Shown piece by piece: positions 8,456-16,887 of a stretch of 64,000 nt of DNA. Origin of the DNA: Archangium sp. (lineage in GTDB: Bacteria; Myxococcota; Myxococcia; Myxococcales; Myxococcaceae); contig JAUXRX010000024.1 of NCBI GenBank assembly GCA_030681645.1, forward strand, positions 186,001 through 250,000. The letters are read 5' to 3'. The notes under the pieces were generated by a model that saw nothing but the letters and a program-made list of their open reading frames with translations, did not search any database and had not been told where the DNA came from. The position numbers and the translations under genes were made by a program. The stretch's first letter is position 1; every line of letters begins with the position of its first letter.

Positions 8456-8917
8456 TCACGGGACTGCGCAGGTTCCTTCGTAGCCCTCGGGCGGACTGCC
8501 GCAGGTAGCGTGGCAGCCGATGCAGCGCGACTCGTTCGTGCCCTGGACGTGGCGGGCGGCGGTGACCGATTGCCATTGCCAGCCCGCATCAGCCTGGCGC
8601 GTCATCACCGTCCACTGCAGGACCGGGCCGGTGCAGGTGACGTCTCCGAAGTCGCGCTCTTCCTTGAGCACGATGGCGCCGGGAGGGAAGCCAGCGTCGC
8701 GCGTGGTGTAGGGCCCGAGAGCAGCCGGTGACGCGAGGATGCGGATGTTGTGCGAGTCGTGCTCGGCGCTGGGGCGGCAGTCGCGCACTTCGGTGAAGGT
8801 CTTCGCGTAGTCCGCGGGGAAGTCGGGCTCCGGCTCACAGCCGAGGAACAGCAGCGCCAGAATGAACACTGTCTCCCTCTCCCGAAGGGGGAGAGGGTTG
8901 GGGAGAGGGCACCGCAT
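8456..8917 (-). CDS. P460-type cytochrome lipoprotein
   Basis: The mature part has the cytochrome P460 layout: NIRILASPAAL, then FPPGAIVLKEERDF, WTVMTRQADAGWQWQSV and a c-type heme motif CIGCH at residues 132-136 near the C-terminus. A lipobox (LLFLGC, Cys27) predicts membrane anchoring. P460-family proteins bind a c-type heme with an extra protein crosslink and act on hydroxylamine, NO or related molecules; the substrate here cannot be read. Start choice: ATG 8917, 2 nt after the upstream stop, gives the signal peptide basic residues, but those codons lie in repeat copy 2. GTG 8869, with GAGG nearby, gives an uncharged signal. Last gene of the TonB-receptor operon. Confidence 0.72.
   Translation of the reverse strand: MRCPLPNPLPLRERETVFILALLFLGCEPEPDFPADYAKTFTEVRDCRPSAEHDSHNIRILASPAALGPYTTRDAGFPPGAIVLKEERDFGDVTCTGPVLQWTVMTRQADAGWQWQSVTAARHVQGTNESRCIGCHATCGSPPEGYEGTCAVP
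8873..8910 (+). repeat. Palindromic repeat family 1, copy 2
   Basis: CTCCCTCTCCC and GGGGGAGAGGG arms plus a tail ending GGGAGAGGGC. It lies inside the 5' region of the P460 gene, either as translated sequence (CPLPNPLPLRERE) or as the source of its ribosome-binding site. Confidence 0.8.
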
Positions 8918-8919
8918 TT

Positions 8920-10179
8920 TCACTTCAGCTTCACCACCCGAACGCGGTTGTTCCCCGTGTCGCTGATCTTCAGCAACCCGCCCACCCACTCGAGGCCATA
9001 GGGCCGCTTCAGCAACGCCGCGCCCGCCGGGCCATCATCACCGGTCGTGCCCGCTGTGCCGCACGTGCCAACCACGGTGTGAATCACCCCGGCCGCATCG
9101 ATCGACCGCACGCAGTGGTTGTAGGTGTCGGTGAAGTACAGCGTGCCGTCATCGCTGAGCGCCAGGTCGACCGGGTTGTTGAGCAGCGCCGACGTCGCCG
9201 GCCCCTCGTCGCCCGAAAATCCCCGCTGCGCCTCGCCGTTGACCGGCGCCGTGCCTGCCACGCGGTGCACGATGCCCTGCGGGTCGATCTTCCTGATCAC
9301 CGCGTTGCTGGTGTCAGCGAAGTACAGGTTGCCGGCAGGGTCGAACACCATCCGCCCGCCGGGATCCGCCGACTGACCGAACGGCTGCCCGATGCGCATC
9401 GCCGTCGCCGGGCCCTCGTCGCCGCCATACCCCGGCGTGCACGGCTTGCTGCACGTATCGGCGGGAACGCCGCAGGTCGTCTTCCCCGACGACATCGGAC
9501 ACGCGACCGGTGCCACGCCCGCCGCGCACGGCCCCGGCCCCGCGGGTGCGGGAGCGTCGATGACGCACCGTCCAGCGAACAGGCTGATGGTCCCCGCCGC
9601 GTCGATCTTCCGCAGCACCATGTTCGCCTGGTCCATCACCACCAGGTTCCCCGCAGGGTCGAACACCAGGCTCGCCGGCAGATCGAGCGCGGCCGTGAGC
9701 GCCGCCGCGCCGTCACCGAAGTACGCACGCCGCCCGTCACCGCACGTGTCGATGATCGCGCCGCTGGCCAGGTCGATCTTCCGGATCTTGCTGTTGTGCC
9801 ACGCCGCCACGAGCATGTTGCCTGCGGGGTCGAACACCATCGCCGTCGGGTGGTTGAAGTCGGAGTTGGCCGGATCATCGAGCGTGCCGCCCAGCTCGCC
9901 GCGCCCCGCCACCGGGTAGATCTTCCCGTCGGCGTTCACCTTGCGGATGCGGTGGTTGTTCCAGTCGAGCAGGTAGAGCGTGCCGTCGGCCGCGGTGAGC
10001 GTGTCCATGGGCAGCGACAGCTCGGCGTCGATCGCAGGACCGTCGTCACCGGAGTAACCGTTGGTGCCCACCCCGGCCACCGTGCAGATGTTGCCGACCT
10101 TCGAGGTGTCGCACGGCTTCGGAGGAACGGGGCCGCAGGCGAGAAACACCGCCAGCAGCAGGAAAGAGAGCCGGTTCAT
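8920..10179 (-). CDS. NHL-repeat lipoprotein (second paralogue)
   Basis: 419 residues. A lipobox (LAVFLACG) ends the signal peptide. The mature protein is built from NHL units carrying GYSGDDGPA, DGTLYLLDWNNHRIRKV and FDPAGNLYFADTSNAVIRKI, about six blades of a beta-propeller, so it is surface or periplasm anchored and probably binds a ligand or partner. A Cys-rich insertion (about residues 210-260, CPMSSGKTTCGVPADTC) interrupts the propeller. Start chosen at ATG 10179 because it overlaps the upstream stop as ATGA and gives a proper signal peptide; the same frame is open far upstream only by antisense-type composition. Confidence 0.87.
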   Translation of the reverse strand: MNRLSFLLLAVFLACGPVPPKPCDTSKVGNICTVAGVGTNGYSGDDGPAIDAELSLPMDTLTAADGTLYLLDWNNHRIRKVNADGKIYPVAGRGELGGTLDDPANSDFNHPTAMVFDPAGNMLVAAWHNSKIRKIDLASGAIIDTCGDGRRAYFGDGAAALTAALDLPASLVFDPAGNLVVMDQANMVLRKIDAAGTISLFAGRCVIDAPAPAGPGPCAAGVAPVACPMSSGKTTCGVPADTCSKPCTPGYGGDEGPATAMRIGQPFGQSADPGGRMVFDPAGNLYFADTSNAVIRKIDPQGIVHRVAGTAPVNGEAQRGFSGDEGPATSALLNNPVDLALSDDGTLYFTDTYNHCVRSIDAAGVIHTVVGTCGTAGTTGDDGPAGAALLKRPYGLEWVGGLLKISDTGNNRVRVVKLK

Positions 10180-11327
10180 TTCGCCACCTTGAGGATGCGG
10201 CTGTTGATGGTGTCGGAGACGTAGAGGTGGCCGTCGCGATCGAACTCGATGCCGAACGGACGGTGCAGCTTCGTCTCGGTCGCGAGCCGGTCGTCGTCGG
10301 CGTCGAGCCCCATCTCGCCCGTGCCCACCACCGTCGACACCACGCCCGAGGTGAGATCGATCGCGCGGATGCGGTTGTTGTCGGTGTCGGCCACGTAGAG
10401 CCGTCCGTCGGGGCCGAGCTCGAGATCGCGCGGGTTCTGGAACTGCGCCTCGAGCGCCGGGCCATCGGCGAAGCCGCCCACGCCGCTGCCGGCGATGGTG
10501 GTGATCACGTTGGTGCTGAGGTCGATCGCGCGAATGCGGTGGCTGAGCGTCTCGGCCACGAAGAGCTTGCCGTTGCCCAGGGCGAGGCCTCCCGAGGGCT
10601 CGGGGTTCGAGCCGGCCTCGAAGTTGAACGACGCCATCAACGCCGGCCCGTTGTCGCCGCCGAACGCCTTCATGCCGTTGCCCGCGACGGTCGACATCGT
10701 CCCCGTCGCGGAGATCTTCCGGACACGGAAGTTCTGCTGGTCGAGGATGTAGATGTTGTCCTGCGCGTCGACCTGCAGCGCCTTGGGCTGCTTGAGCAGC
10801 GCGGTCTTCGCCATCGCCCCGTCGCCCGAGAAGCCCGCCCCCGCGCCGCAGGAGATCGACACCCGCTCGGTGCCCGTCGCGATCTTGCGCAGCTTGTGGT
10901 TGTGCCACGCCATCACCAGCATCGTGCCGTCGGAGAGCTGGCCGAGATCCGTGGGGTGGTTGAGCTGCACGTCGGTGCCCACCGCGCCTTCGGCCGTGGT
11001 CTCGGCGGGCGCGCCATCACCCGGGAAGATCGGGTCGACCCAGCCGACCACCGTCTTCATCTTCCCGTCGGGCAACACCTTGCGGACGAGGTGGTTGTTC
11101 CAGTCGATCAGCCACGGCGTGCCGTCGCTGGCGAAGTACATGTCCATCGTCCAGTAGAGCTTCGTCGAGAGGCGATCGAGCCCGTCGCCGTTGAAGCCGA
11201 ACACGCCGGGCAGGCCGGCCCACGTGCACGCGTGGCCCGTGGTGTCGCACTGCTTCGGAGGCGGAGGCGGCGGACCGCAGGCCGCGAACACGACCGCGGC
11301 GATCAACAGGGACGCTCTCGAGCTCAT
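10176..11327 (-). CDS. NHL-repeat lipoprotein (first paralogue)
   Basis: 383 residues with signal peptide and lipobox (AAVVFAACG), then a Pro tract and NHL blades such as PWLIDWNNHLVRKVLPDG, FSGDGAMAKTALLKQP and LYVADTDNNRIRAIDL. It is clearly related to the next gene (both start C-D-T after a Pro-rich stretch and share the DWNNH blade), indicating tandem duplication. Both ends overlap neighbours by 4 bp (ATGA), so the set is one tightly coupled operon. Likely lipid-anchored ligand or partner binding protein; substrate unknown. Confidence 0.87.
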   Translation of the reverse strand: MSSRASLLIAAVVFAACGPPPPPPKQCDTTGHACTWAGLPGVFGFNGDGLDRLSTKLYWTMDMYFASDGTPWLIDWNNHLVRKVLPDGKMKTVVGWVDPIFPGDGAPAETTAEGAVGTDVQLNHPTDLGQLSDGTMLVMAWHNHKLRKIATGTERVSISCGAGAGFSGDGAMAKTALLKQPKALQVDAQDNIYILDQQNFRVRKISATGTMSTVAGNGMKAFGGDNGPALMASFNFEAGSNPEPSGGLALGNGKLFVAETLSHRIRAIDLSTNVITTIAGSGVGGFADGPALEAQFQNPRDLELGPDGRLYVADTDNNRIRAIDLTSGVVSTVVGTGEMGLDADDDRLATETKLHRPFGIEFDRDGHLYVSDTINSRILKVAK

Positions 11328-12310
11328 GGTTGGATTCCTGGAATGGATGGACCGCGGTGAAGAAAGACGCCGTCCCTCAGTGGAATGGTCAGCACGTTAC
11401 CCCCGGCTGCCCAGACTCCGCCCGAGGGATCGACCCAGACGGAGTGCAGCGACTGCGACAACGAAAACCCGGTGCTCTCCTCGACCCAACCGCCGTCCGC
11501 TCGTGCGAAGACCGTGCCGTACTGCCCGACCGCGAAGCCGGACTCTTCCGTCAGACAAACGCCAACGAGCGCGGAGGCGCCGGGCGGGCTCGCGTTGGTC
11601 CAGTCCGAGCCGTCGTTCTCCACCAGCTTGCCGGTGCCGAAGCCCCCGACTGCAACGAAACCGCGGGAGTTGGCGTGCACCGTGAAGAGCGCTTCGCCCG
11701 TGCCTGCGGACCCTTGCGTGAAGGCCACCCCGTCCCAGTGCAGCACCTTGCCTGCGCTGCCCACCAACCAGACGTCGGTGGCGCTGCGACCCCAGACCTT
11801 CCACAGGGCATCGGTGTCAGCCAGCGCGGTGGGGAAGCCGGGCGCCGATTGCCAGGTGCCATCTTGCAGGCGCCAGGCGAACGCGCCCTTCGCGCCGCCG
11901 CTCTCCGCCCCGACAGCCCAGACGTCTTCCGGGCTCGCCCCCCAGATTCCTGAGACCACCGCCGTGCCCGGCGTGGACATTCGGGTGAAAGTGCCGGTTT
12001 CGTAACGGAGCATGAGGCCGCCCTCCCCCCCGAGGTAGACCGGCCCGTCCTTGAAGCCGAACACCCACCAGAGATCGCCGGTGACGCCGGTCTCGAGGCG
12101 GGTCCACGCGGTGCCGTCGAAGCGGAGCACCAGCGGCCCCTTGCCATCTGCCGCGTCAGACCCGACCGTCCACACGTCGCTCGCGCTCGTGCCCCAGACC
12201 GAGAGCAGCGCGTTGGGGAGCTTCTGCGCGACCACCTCCCACTTCGGCGGCGGGGACGGCGGCGGACAGGCGCTCAGCGCCAGGAGGAGTGTCAGGGTGG
12301 TTCGCTTCAT
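11324..12310 (-). CDS. Propeller lipoprotein with VWG/DVW repeats
   Basis: 328 residues. Signal peptide and lipobox (LLLALSAC) are followed by a Pro tract and repeated blades of the form SVWGTSASDVWTVGSD, GIWGASPEDVWAVGAE, KVWGRSATDVWLVGSA. This type of tryptophan-rich propeller is common in myxobacterial lipoproteins; its ligands are unknown. It lies 18 bp after the TonB-receptor stop and overlaps the next NHL gene by 4 bp, so it is probably an accessory of the receptor on the cell surface or in the periplasm. Confidence 0.85.
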   Translation of the reverse strand: MKRTTLTLLLALSACPPPSPPPKWEVVAQKLPNALLSVWGTSASDVWTVGSDAADGKGPLVLRFDGTAWTRLETGVTGDLWWVFGFKDGPVYLGGEGGLMLRYETGTFTRMSTPGTAVVSGIWGASPEDVWAVGAESGGAKGAFAWRLQDGTWQSAPGFPTALADTDALWKVWGRSATDVWLVGSAGKVLHWDGVAFTQGSAGTGEALFTVHANSRGFVAVGGFGTGKLVENDGSDWTNASPPGASALVGVCLTEESGFAVGQYGTVFARADGGWVEESTGFSLSQSLHSVWVDPSGGVWAAGGNVLTIPLRDGVFLHRGPSIPGIQP

Positions 12311-12328
12311 GGGTCTTGCTCTCTTTGT

Positions 12329-15184
12329 TCAGAAGTTGGCGGCCACTTCGAACCAGAGCGTGCGCCCGTACTGCGGCACGGTGTCGAAGCCGGCGCCGGT
12401 CGGCGTGGGCAGGGCCGAGCGCACGTCGAGCAGGTTCCGCACGCCGGCGAAGTAGCGCAGGTGCGAGAACTGCCCCGAGAGCCCGAGGTGAAGGAAGAGC
12501 GCCTCGCCGATGCCCGGCCCGCTGCCCGTCGAGCGCGGGGAGTTGTACGTCGCCTGCACCGAGAGCCGCACGTCGTCCTCGTGCAGCGGCACCACCGCCT
12601 TCGCCGACACCAGGTGCATCACCGTGCCCGCGGTGATGTCGGGGCTCGCGTCCCACAGCTTCACGAAGGAGTAGCTCGCGTCGAGGAAGAGGCTGCGGCT
12701 GGGCTGCCAGCGCACCTCGGCCTCGGCGCCGGTGGCGTAGATGCGCCGCGACGAGTTGCGGTTGACCAGGCACTGCTCGGTGTTGGGCGTGGCCCCGCAC
12801 TCGGGTGGGTCGAGCTCTTCCTGCTCGACCACCACCAGCGCGTCGATGAAGTTCACGTAGCCCGACACCGACGCGCGCAGCTCATCGGTGAAGTCGTGGC
12901 TGTGCTCGGCCTCGATGGTGGTGATGGTCTCGGGCTTGAGCGCGCCCGGCGGCCGCTGCGAGACGAAGTTGTCGCTGTAGTAGAGCTCGTAGATGTTGGG
13001 CGCGCGGAAGGCCTGGCCCGCGACCAGCTTGGTGAGCCCGCCCTGGTAGGGCCGCAGCACCAGGCCCACGCGCGGGGTGACCGGCACCGCGGCGAGGTCG
13101 AGGTACTTGTCGAGCCGCACGCCGAGCGTGAGCGAGAGCCACGAGGTGATCTTCCACTCGTCGAGCAGGTACGCCGAGAGCAGCGTGCGCTGCCGGTTCT
13201 CCAGCGCCGGGCTCTCGCTCACCTCGATCAACGAGTACTGCTGCACGAACTGGTGCTGCCCTTCGAGCCCGATGGTGAGGTGGTTGCCGTCGAAGAGCCG
13301 AAGGCGCGCCCGCACCTCGACGCCGCCCCAGTCCGCGCCGCCGAAGTCCTTCTGGCTGCTGAGCGGGCCGTCGGGGTCCGCGCCCTCGTACGCGTACGTG
13401 CCGAAGAACCGCGAGCCGTCGTAGTACGCGCGGGCCGCCAGCGTGAACCTGTCCCAGTCGTGTTCCCAGCGGAGCTCTCCGAAGCCGCGCGCGTCGAGGT
13501 ACTGGGTGCCCGGCGCGCCGACCACCGTGCCGTACGGCGCCACGGGGATCTGCTTGAGCCTGTGGGTGAGCTTGGTCGAGAGCGTGAAGTCGCCCAGCCT
13601 CGCCCGCACCGTGCCGCCCAGGGAGCGATCGGCGTCGTTGCCCACCACCAGCCCGCGCGCGCCGAGGTCGGTGGTGGGGTCACCCGACGACACGAAGCCG
13701 CCGCCCGACGCGAGCACCGACGCGCCCTTGCCCGCGTAGCTGGCCGCGCCCCGGGCCTTCACCGCGCCCAGCCCGCCTGCGCCGAAGACGGCCTCGAGGT
13801 TGCGGTCGCCGGCCACCGCCTCGCGGGGCACCAGGTTGATCACCGCGAAGAAGGCGCCCGTGCCGTACAGCGCCGAGCCGGGGCCGCGGACGATCTCGAT
13901 GCGCTCGATCTCCGAGAGGTCGACGTCGAGGTCCCTGGCCGAGTAGCCCTGCCCCGCCCACACGTCGTTCATCGCGTGCCCGTCGTAGAGGATCAGCACC
14001 CGGGTGTTGAGATCGCCCGGCGGCGAGAAGCCCCGCACCCCCAGGTACGTGTAGATGCGGTCGTCGCTCAGCGAGATCCCCCGCACGCCCTGCACCGCCT
14101 CGGACAGCGTCTGGTACCCCATGGCGAGGATCTCCTCGCGGCCGATCACCGTGATGCTCGCCGCCGCTTCGTCGGCGTCGGTGAGCGACTTGCTCGCGGC
14201 GCGCACCTTCGGCGGCGCGAAGCGCAGCACCGCCGCCACCCGCAGCTCGGCGTCGGCTGAGATCTCCACCGTGCTCGAGAAGGTGCGCTGGTCTTGCTGC
14301 GAGACCTGAAGCTCGTGCCTGCCCACCGGCAGCACCAGCACGGTGGGGGTGAACCCGCTGTCCTTCCCGTCGATGCGCACCAGGGCGTTCTCGCGGTTGG
14401 CGGTGATCACCAGCTTGCCCGTCGGCGGCGGCAACGCGCTCAAGACCGCTTTCGCTTGCACCGTCTCGTCAGGCTTCACCGTGATCAGCAGCTGCGACGA
14501 GGTGAAGCCGGGGTGGCTCACCACGAAGAGCCGCTGCCCCGGGGGAAGGGTGAGCTTCGCCGGGACCTTCCCCAGCTCGGGCCCCTCGGCGGTCTCCCGG
14601 ATCGAGGCGCCGGCCGGCTCGCCCAGCACCTCGACGGTGCCCACGACGGGGTTGAGCGTGAGCGACACCTTCGCCGAGGCGCCCAGGCGCGCGGTCACAG
14701 CCACCTCGGCGGTGCGCATGCCCGCCTTCGCCGCCCGCACCTTGTGGCCCCCGGGCTTCATCGCCAGGGTCACCGGAGATCGCCCGCGCGAGCCGAGATC
14801 CTCGCGATCGATGAACACGTCGGCGCCGGGCGGCTCGGTGTTCACCACCACCAGGGCCACGTGCGGCTGCAGCCGGGCCAGCGCCCCCCTCACGTCTTCC
14901 ACGTCGCGGGGCGAGGGGTTCCGGCCCAGCACGTCGTTGTAATAGCGGTACGCCTCGTCGTAGCTCTTGAGCGCCTCGTAGCAGCGGGCCACGTTGAACA
15001 AGACGTTCTTGTTCGGCGCGAGGCGGTCTGAATGGAAGTACGCGGCCAGGGCCTTGCGGTACTCGCCCTTCGCGTAGGCCTCGTTGCCCGTCTGGAAGGA
15101 AACGGAGGCCTCGTCGGCCGTGTTGTCTGCGAGAGCGGATGAAGCGAGGCAGAGAACCAGCGCGGTCACTCGCATGGGGTGCAC
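12329..15184 (-). CDS. TonB-dependent outer-membrane receptor with N-terminal TPR and PEGA domains
   Basis: 951 residues. A signal peptide (VTALVLCLASSALA) is followed by TPR-like helices (about 25-110, GNEAYAKGEYRKALAAYFHSD), then about three PEGA domains (about 112-325; VNTEPPGADVFIDREDLG, GKLVITANRENALVRIDGKD). The plug follows (about 340-455: ASITVIGREEILAMGYQTL, YLGVRGF, IEIVRGPGSALYGTGAF), then a 22-strand-type barrel ending in Phe (FEVAANF). Such receptors import siderophores, cobalamin or other large ligands using TonB energy. TPR/PEGA extensions ahead of the plug are unusual and may link to envelope partners. ATG 15175 is an alternative start. It lies 15 bp downstream of the kinase gene and leads the propeller/NHL/P460 genes. 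Confidence 0.92.
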   Translation of the reverse strand: MHPMRVTALVLCLASSALADNTADEASVSFQTGNEAYAKGEYRKALAAYFHSDRLAPNKNVLFNVARCYEALKSYDEAYRYYNDVLGRNPSPRDVEDVRGALARLQPHVALVVVNTEPPGADVFIDREDLGSRGRSPVTLAMKPGGHKVRAAKAGMRTAEVAVTARLGASAKVSLTLNPVVGTVEVLGEPAGASIRETAEGPELGKVPAKLTLPPGQRLFVVSHPGFTSSQLLITVKPDETVQAKAVLSALPPPTGKLVITANRENALVRIDGKDSGFTPTVLVLPVGRHELQVSQQDQRTFSSTVEISADAELRVAAVLRFAPPKVRAASKSLTDADEAAASITVIGREEILAMGYQTLSEAVQGVRGISLSDDRIYTYLGVRGFSPPGDLNTRVLILYDGHAMNDVWAGQGYSARDLDVDLSEIERIEIVRGPGSALYGTGAFFAVINLVPREAVAGDRNLEAVFGAGGLGAVKARGAASYAGKGASVLASGGGFVSSGDPTTDLGARGLVVGNDADRSLGGTVRARLGDFTLSTKLTHRLKQIPVAPYGTVVGAPGTQYLDARGFGELRWEHDWDRFTLAARAYYDGSRFFGTYAYEGADPDGPLSSQKDFGGADWGGVEVRARLRLFDGNHLTIGLEGQHQFVQQYSLIEVSESPALENRQRTLLSAYLLDEWKITSWLSLTLGVRLDKYLDLAAVPVTPRVGLVLRPYQGGLTKLVAGQAFRAPNIYELYYSDNFVSQRPPGALKPETITTIEAEHSHDFTDELRASVSGYVNFIDALVVVEQEELDPPECGATPNTEQCLVNRNSSRRIYATGAEAEVRWQPSRSLFLDASYSFVKLWDASPDITAGTVMHLVSAKAVVPLHEDDVRLSVQATYNSPRSTGSGPGIGEALFLHLGLSGQFSHLRYFAGVRNLLDVRSALPTPTGAGFDTVPQYGRTLWFEVAANF

Positions 15185-15199
15185 GATAGCCCGTTGTGG

Positions 15200-16819
15200 T
15201 CAGCGGTCCGTTCTGATCTCCAGCCCGGGCCCGGTGGGCTTCTTGCCCACCACCTTCTTCTTGAGCTGCACCACCAGCGACGGGCCGTCGGCAGCCGACA
15301 CCGAGATCTTCTTCGGCTCGAACCGCTCGAGGCTGAACACGGCGGTGCGCACGATGCCGGCGCGGAAGGCCACGGTGACGGGCGCCGGGCCCAGCTCGAC
15401 GCCATCGACCAGAACCTCCGCCCCGGGTGGCTCGCTCACCAATTGAACCTGCGTCTCACCCGGCATCGCCGCGGGCACTTCCGGCGGCGTGGGCGCCGCA
15501 ATCGCCGCAGCAGCGACCGGCGGTCCCTTGGGGACGGACACGCCCTCGGGCGGCAACGAGGCGTTCTTCACCACCAGGGCGATGCCGACCGCGGCGACCA
15601 GCAGCACGCCGATTCCCACGGCGACGAGCAGGCCGCGCGAAGACGGCTGGCTCACCGGCTTCGACTCGGCGGTCGTCGGCGACGCCACCCGCCTGCGCGA
15701 GCTCGAGCCCGTGCCCGTGCCCACCGAGACCGACACCGACTGGGGCCGCGGCGTGGCCGACGGCGCGAACTGAGGCAACGAGAGCTGGGCCGCGCCGATC
15801 GGCGTGCCGGGGTCCATTCGCAGCCCCGAGGGCGAGGCGTCGTCCGCGAGCTGATCGAGCCACGCGGGGTCGCGCTCGGAATGAATGCGATCGGCGTAGA
15901 GCGTCTCGAGGAAGGCCACCAGGTGCGCCGAGCTCGCGGGCAGCCGCTGGGCGATGGTGAAGTCTTCGATCGCCATGCGCAGGCTCATCGCGTCGTACTT
16001 GCGCGCCTCGGGCTCGCGCTGCAGCACCCCGAGGATGATGTCGTCGAGCTCGGGCGGCAGCGCGCGGTTGACGGTGGACGGCGGCGGCACCTTGCACGCC
16101 CGCACCTGGTGCAGCGTGAGGGGCTCGTTGTCGGCCTTGAACAGGCGCGTGCCCGTGACCGATTCCCAGAACAGGACGCCCAGCGAGAACACGTCGGACC
16201 GGTGATCGATCTCCGCGCCCGACGCCTGCTCGGGCGACATGTACGAGAGCTTGCCCTTGATCACCCCGGCCGCCGTCTGCTGGATCTTGCCCGCCGCCTT
16301 GGCCACGCCGAAGTCGATCAGCTTCACCGCGCCGTCGAAGCCGACCAGCACGTTCTGCGGTGACACGTCGCGGTGCACCAGGCCCAGCGGCTGCCCCGAC
16401 GCGTCGCGCGCCTTGTGGGCGTGATCGAGCGCGGCCGCGGCGTCGGCGATGATGCGGCAGGTGACCCCGAGGGGAATGGTCTTGCCAAGGCGCACCGCGT
16501 GGCGCTGCAGGCGGCGCAGGTCGTCGCCGGCGACGTATTCCATGGCGAGGTAGTGCGCGCCTTCCACCTCGCCCATGTCGAAGATCTGCACGATGTTCGG
16601 GTGATTGAGGCGGGCGGCGATGCGCGCCTCGTCGAAGAACATGGTGCAGAACTCGTCTTCCTCGGCGAGGTTGGGGAGGATGCGCTTGATCACCAGCAGC
16701 TTCTCGAAGCCCTGCTGACCGGCGATGCGCGCGAGCAGCACTTCGCCCATGCCACCCGAGGCGATCTTCCGCAGCAGCTGGTACCGGCCGAAGTGAAGCG
16801 CCATCCGCCCCGTCAACAT
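15200..16819 (-). CDS. Membrane Ser/Thr protein kinase with C-terminal PEGA domain
   Basis: 539 residues. Kinase domain about 10-280: Gly loop ASGGMGEV (20-27), Lys45, HRDVSPQN with catalytic Asp151, DFG Asp169 and a Ser/Thr-kinase APE-type segment YMSPEQ. A Ser/Pro/Thr-rich juxtamembrane stretch leads to one transmembrane helix (about 405-426, LLVAVGIGVLLVAAVGIALVV region) and an outside PEGA domain (EPPGAEVLVDGVELG). This is the common myxobacterial Pkn layout, sensing outside and phosphorylating inside. ATG 16804 (MALHFGRYQ) is an equally good start. The TonB receptor, also with PEGA domains, starts 15 bp downstream, so the kinase may sense or control that uptake system. Confidence 0.93.
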   Translation of the reverse strand: MLTGRMALHFGRYQLLRKIASGGMGEVLLARIAGQQGFEKLLVIKRILPNLAEEDEFCTMFFDEARIAARLNHPNIVQIFDMGEVEGAHYLAMEYVAGDDLRRLQRHAVRLGKTIPLGVTCRIIADAAAALDHAHKARDASGQPLGLVHRDVSPQNVLVGFDGAVKLIDFGVAKAAGKIQQTAAGVIKGKLSYMSPEQASGAEIDHRSDVFSLGVLFWESVTGTRLFKADNEPLTLHQVRACKVPPPSTVNRALPPELDDIILGVLQREPEARKYDAMSLRMAIEDFTIAQRLPASSAHLVAFLETLYADRIHSERDPAWLDQLADDASPSGLRMDPGTPIGAAQLSLPQFAPSATPRPQSVSVSVGTGTGSSSRRRVASPTTAESKPVSQPSSRGLLVAVGIGVLLVAAVGIALVVKNASLPPEGVSVPKGPPVAAAAIAAPTPPEVPAAMPGETQVQLVSEPPGAEVLVDGVELGPAPVTVAFRAGIVRTAVFSLERFEPKKISVSAADGPSLVVQLKKKVVGKKPTGPGLEIRTDR

Positions 16820-16822
16820 AGT

Positions 16823-16851
16823 CCGTTCAGCCGGAGCGGAGTCGAGGGGCG
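16823..16851 (+). repeat. Dispersed repeat family 2, copy B
   Basis: CCGTTCAGCCGGAGCGGAGT plus GAGGGGCG-type tail, nearly identical to the copy at 45166. It occupies most of the divergent promoter gap between the kinase and the membrane protein gene. Confidence 0.65.
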
Positions 16852-16887
16852 ACGCCTTCTGCCCAGAGAGATATAGGGGGCCTCCCC

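Noticed and set aside
8920..10908. 662-codon frame as a single long NHL protein
   Set aside because: The upstream part is shadow of the first NHL gene; a signal peptide and ATGA overlap place the real start at 10179.
12461..14260. 599-codon plus-strand ORF over the TonB receptor
   Set aside because: Antisense shadow; the minus frame carries unambiguous plug and barrel motifs.
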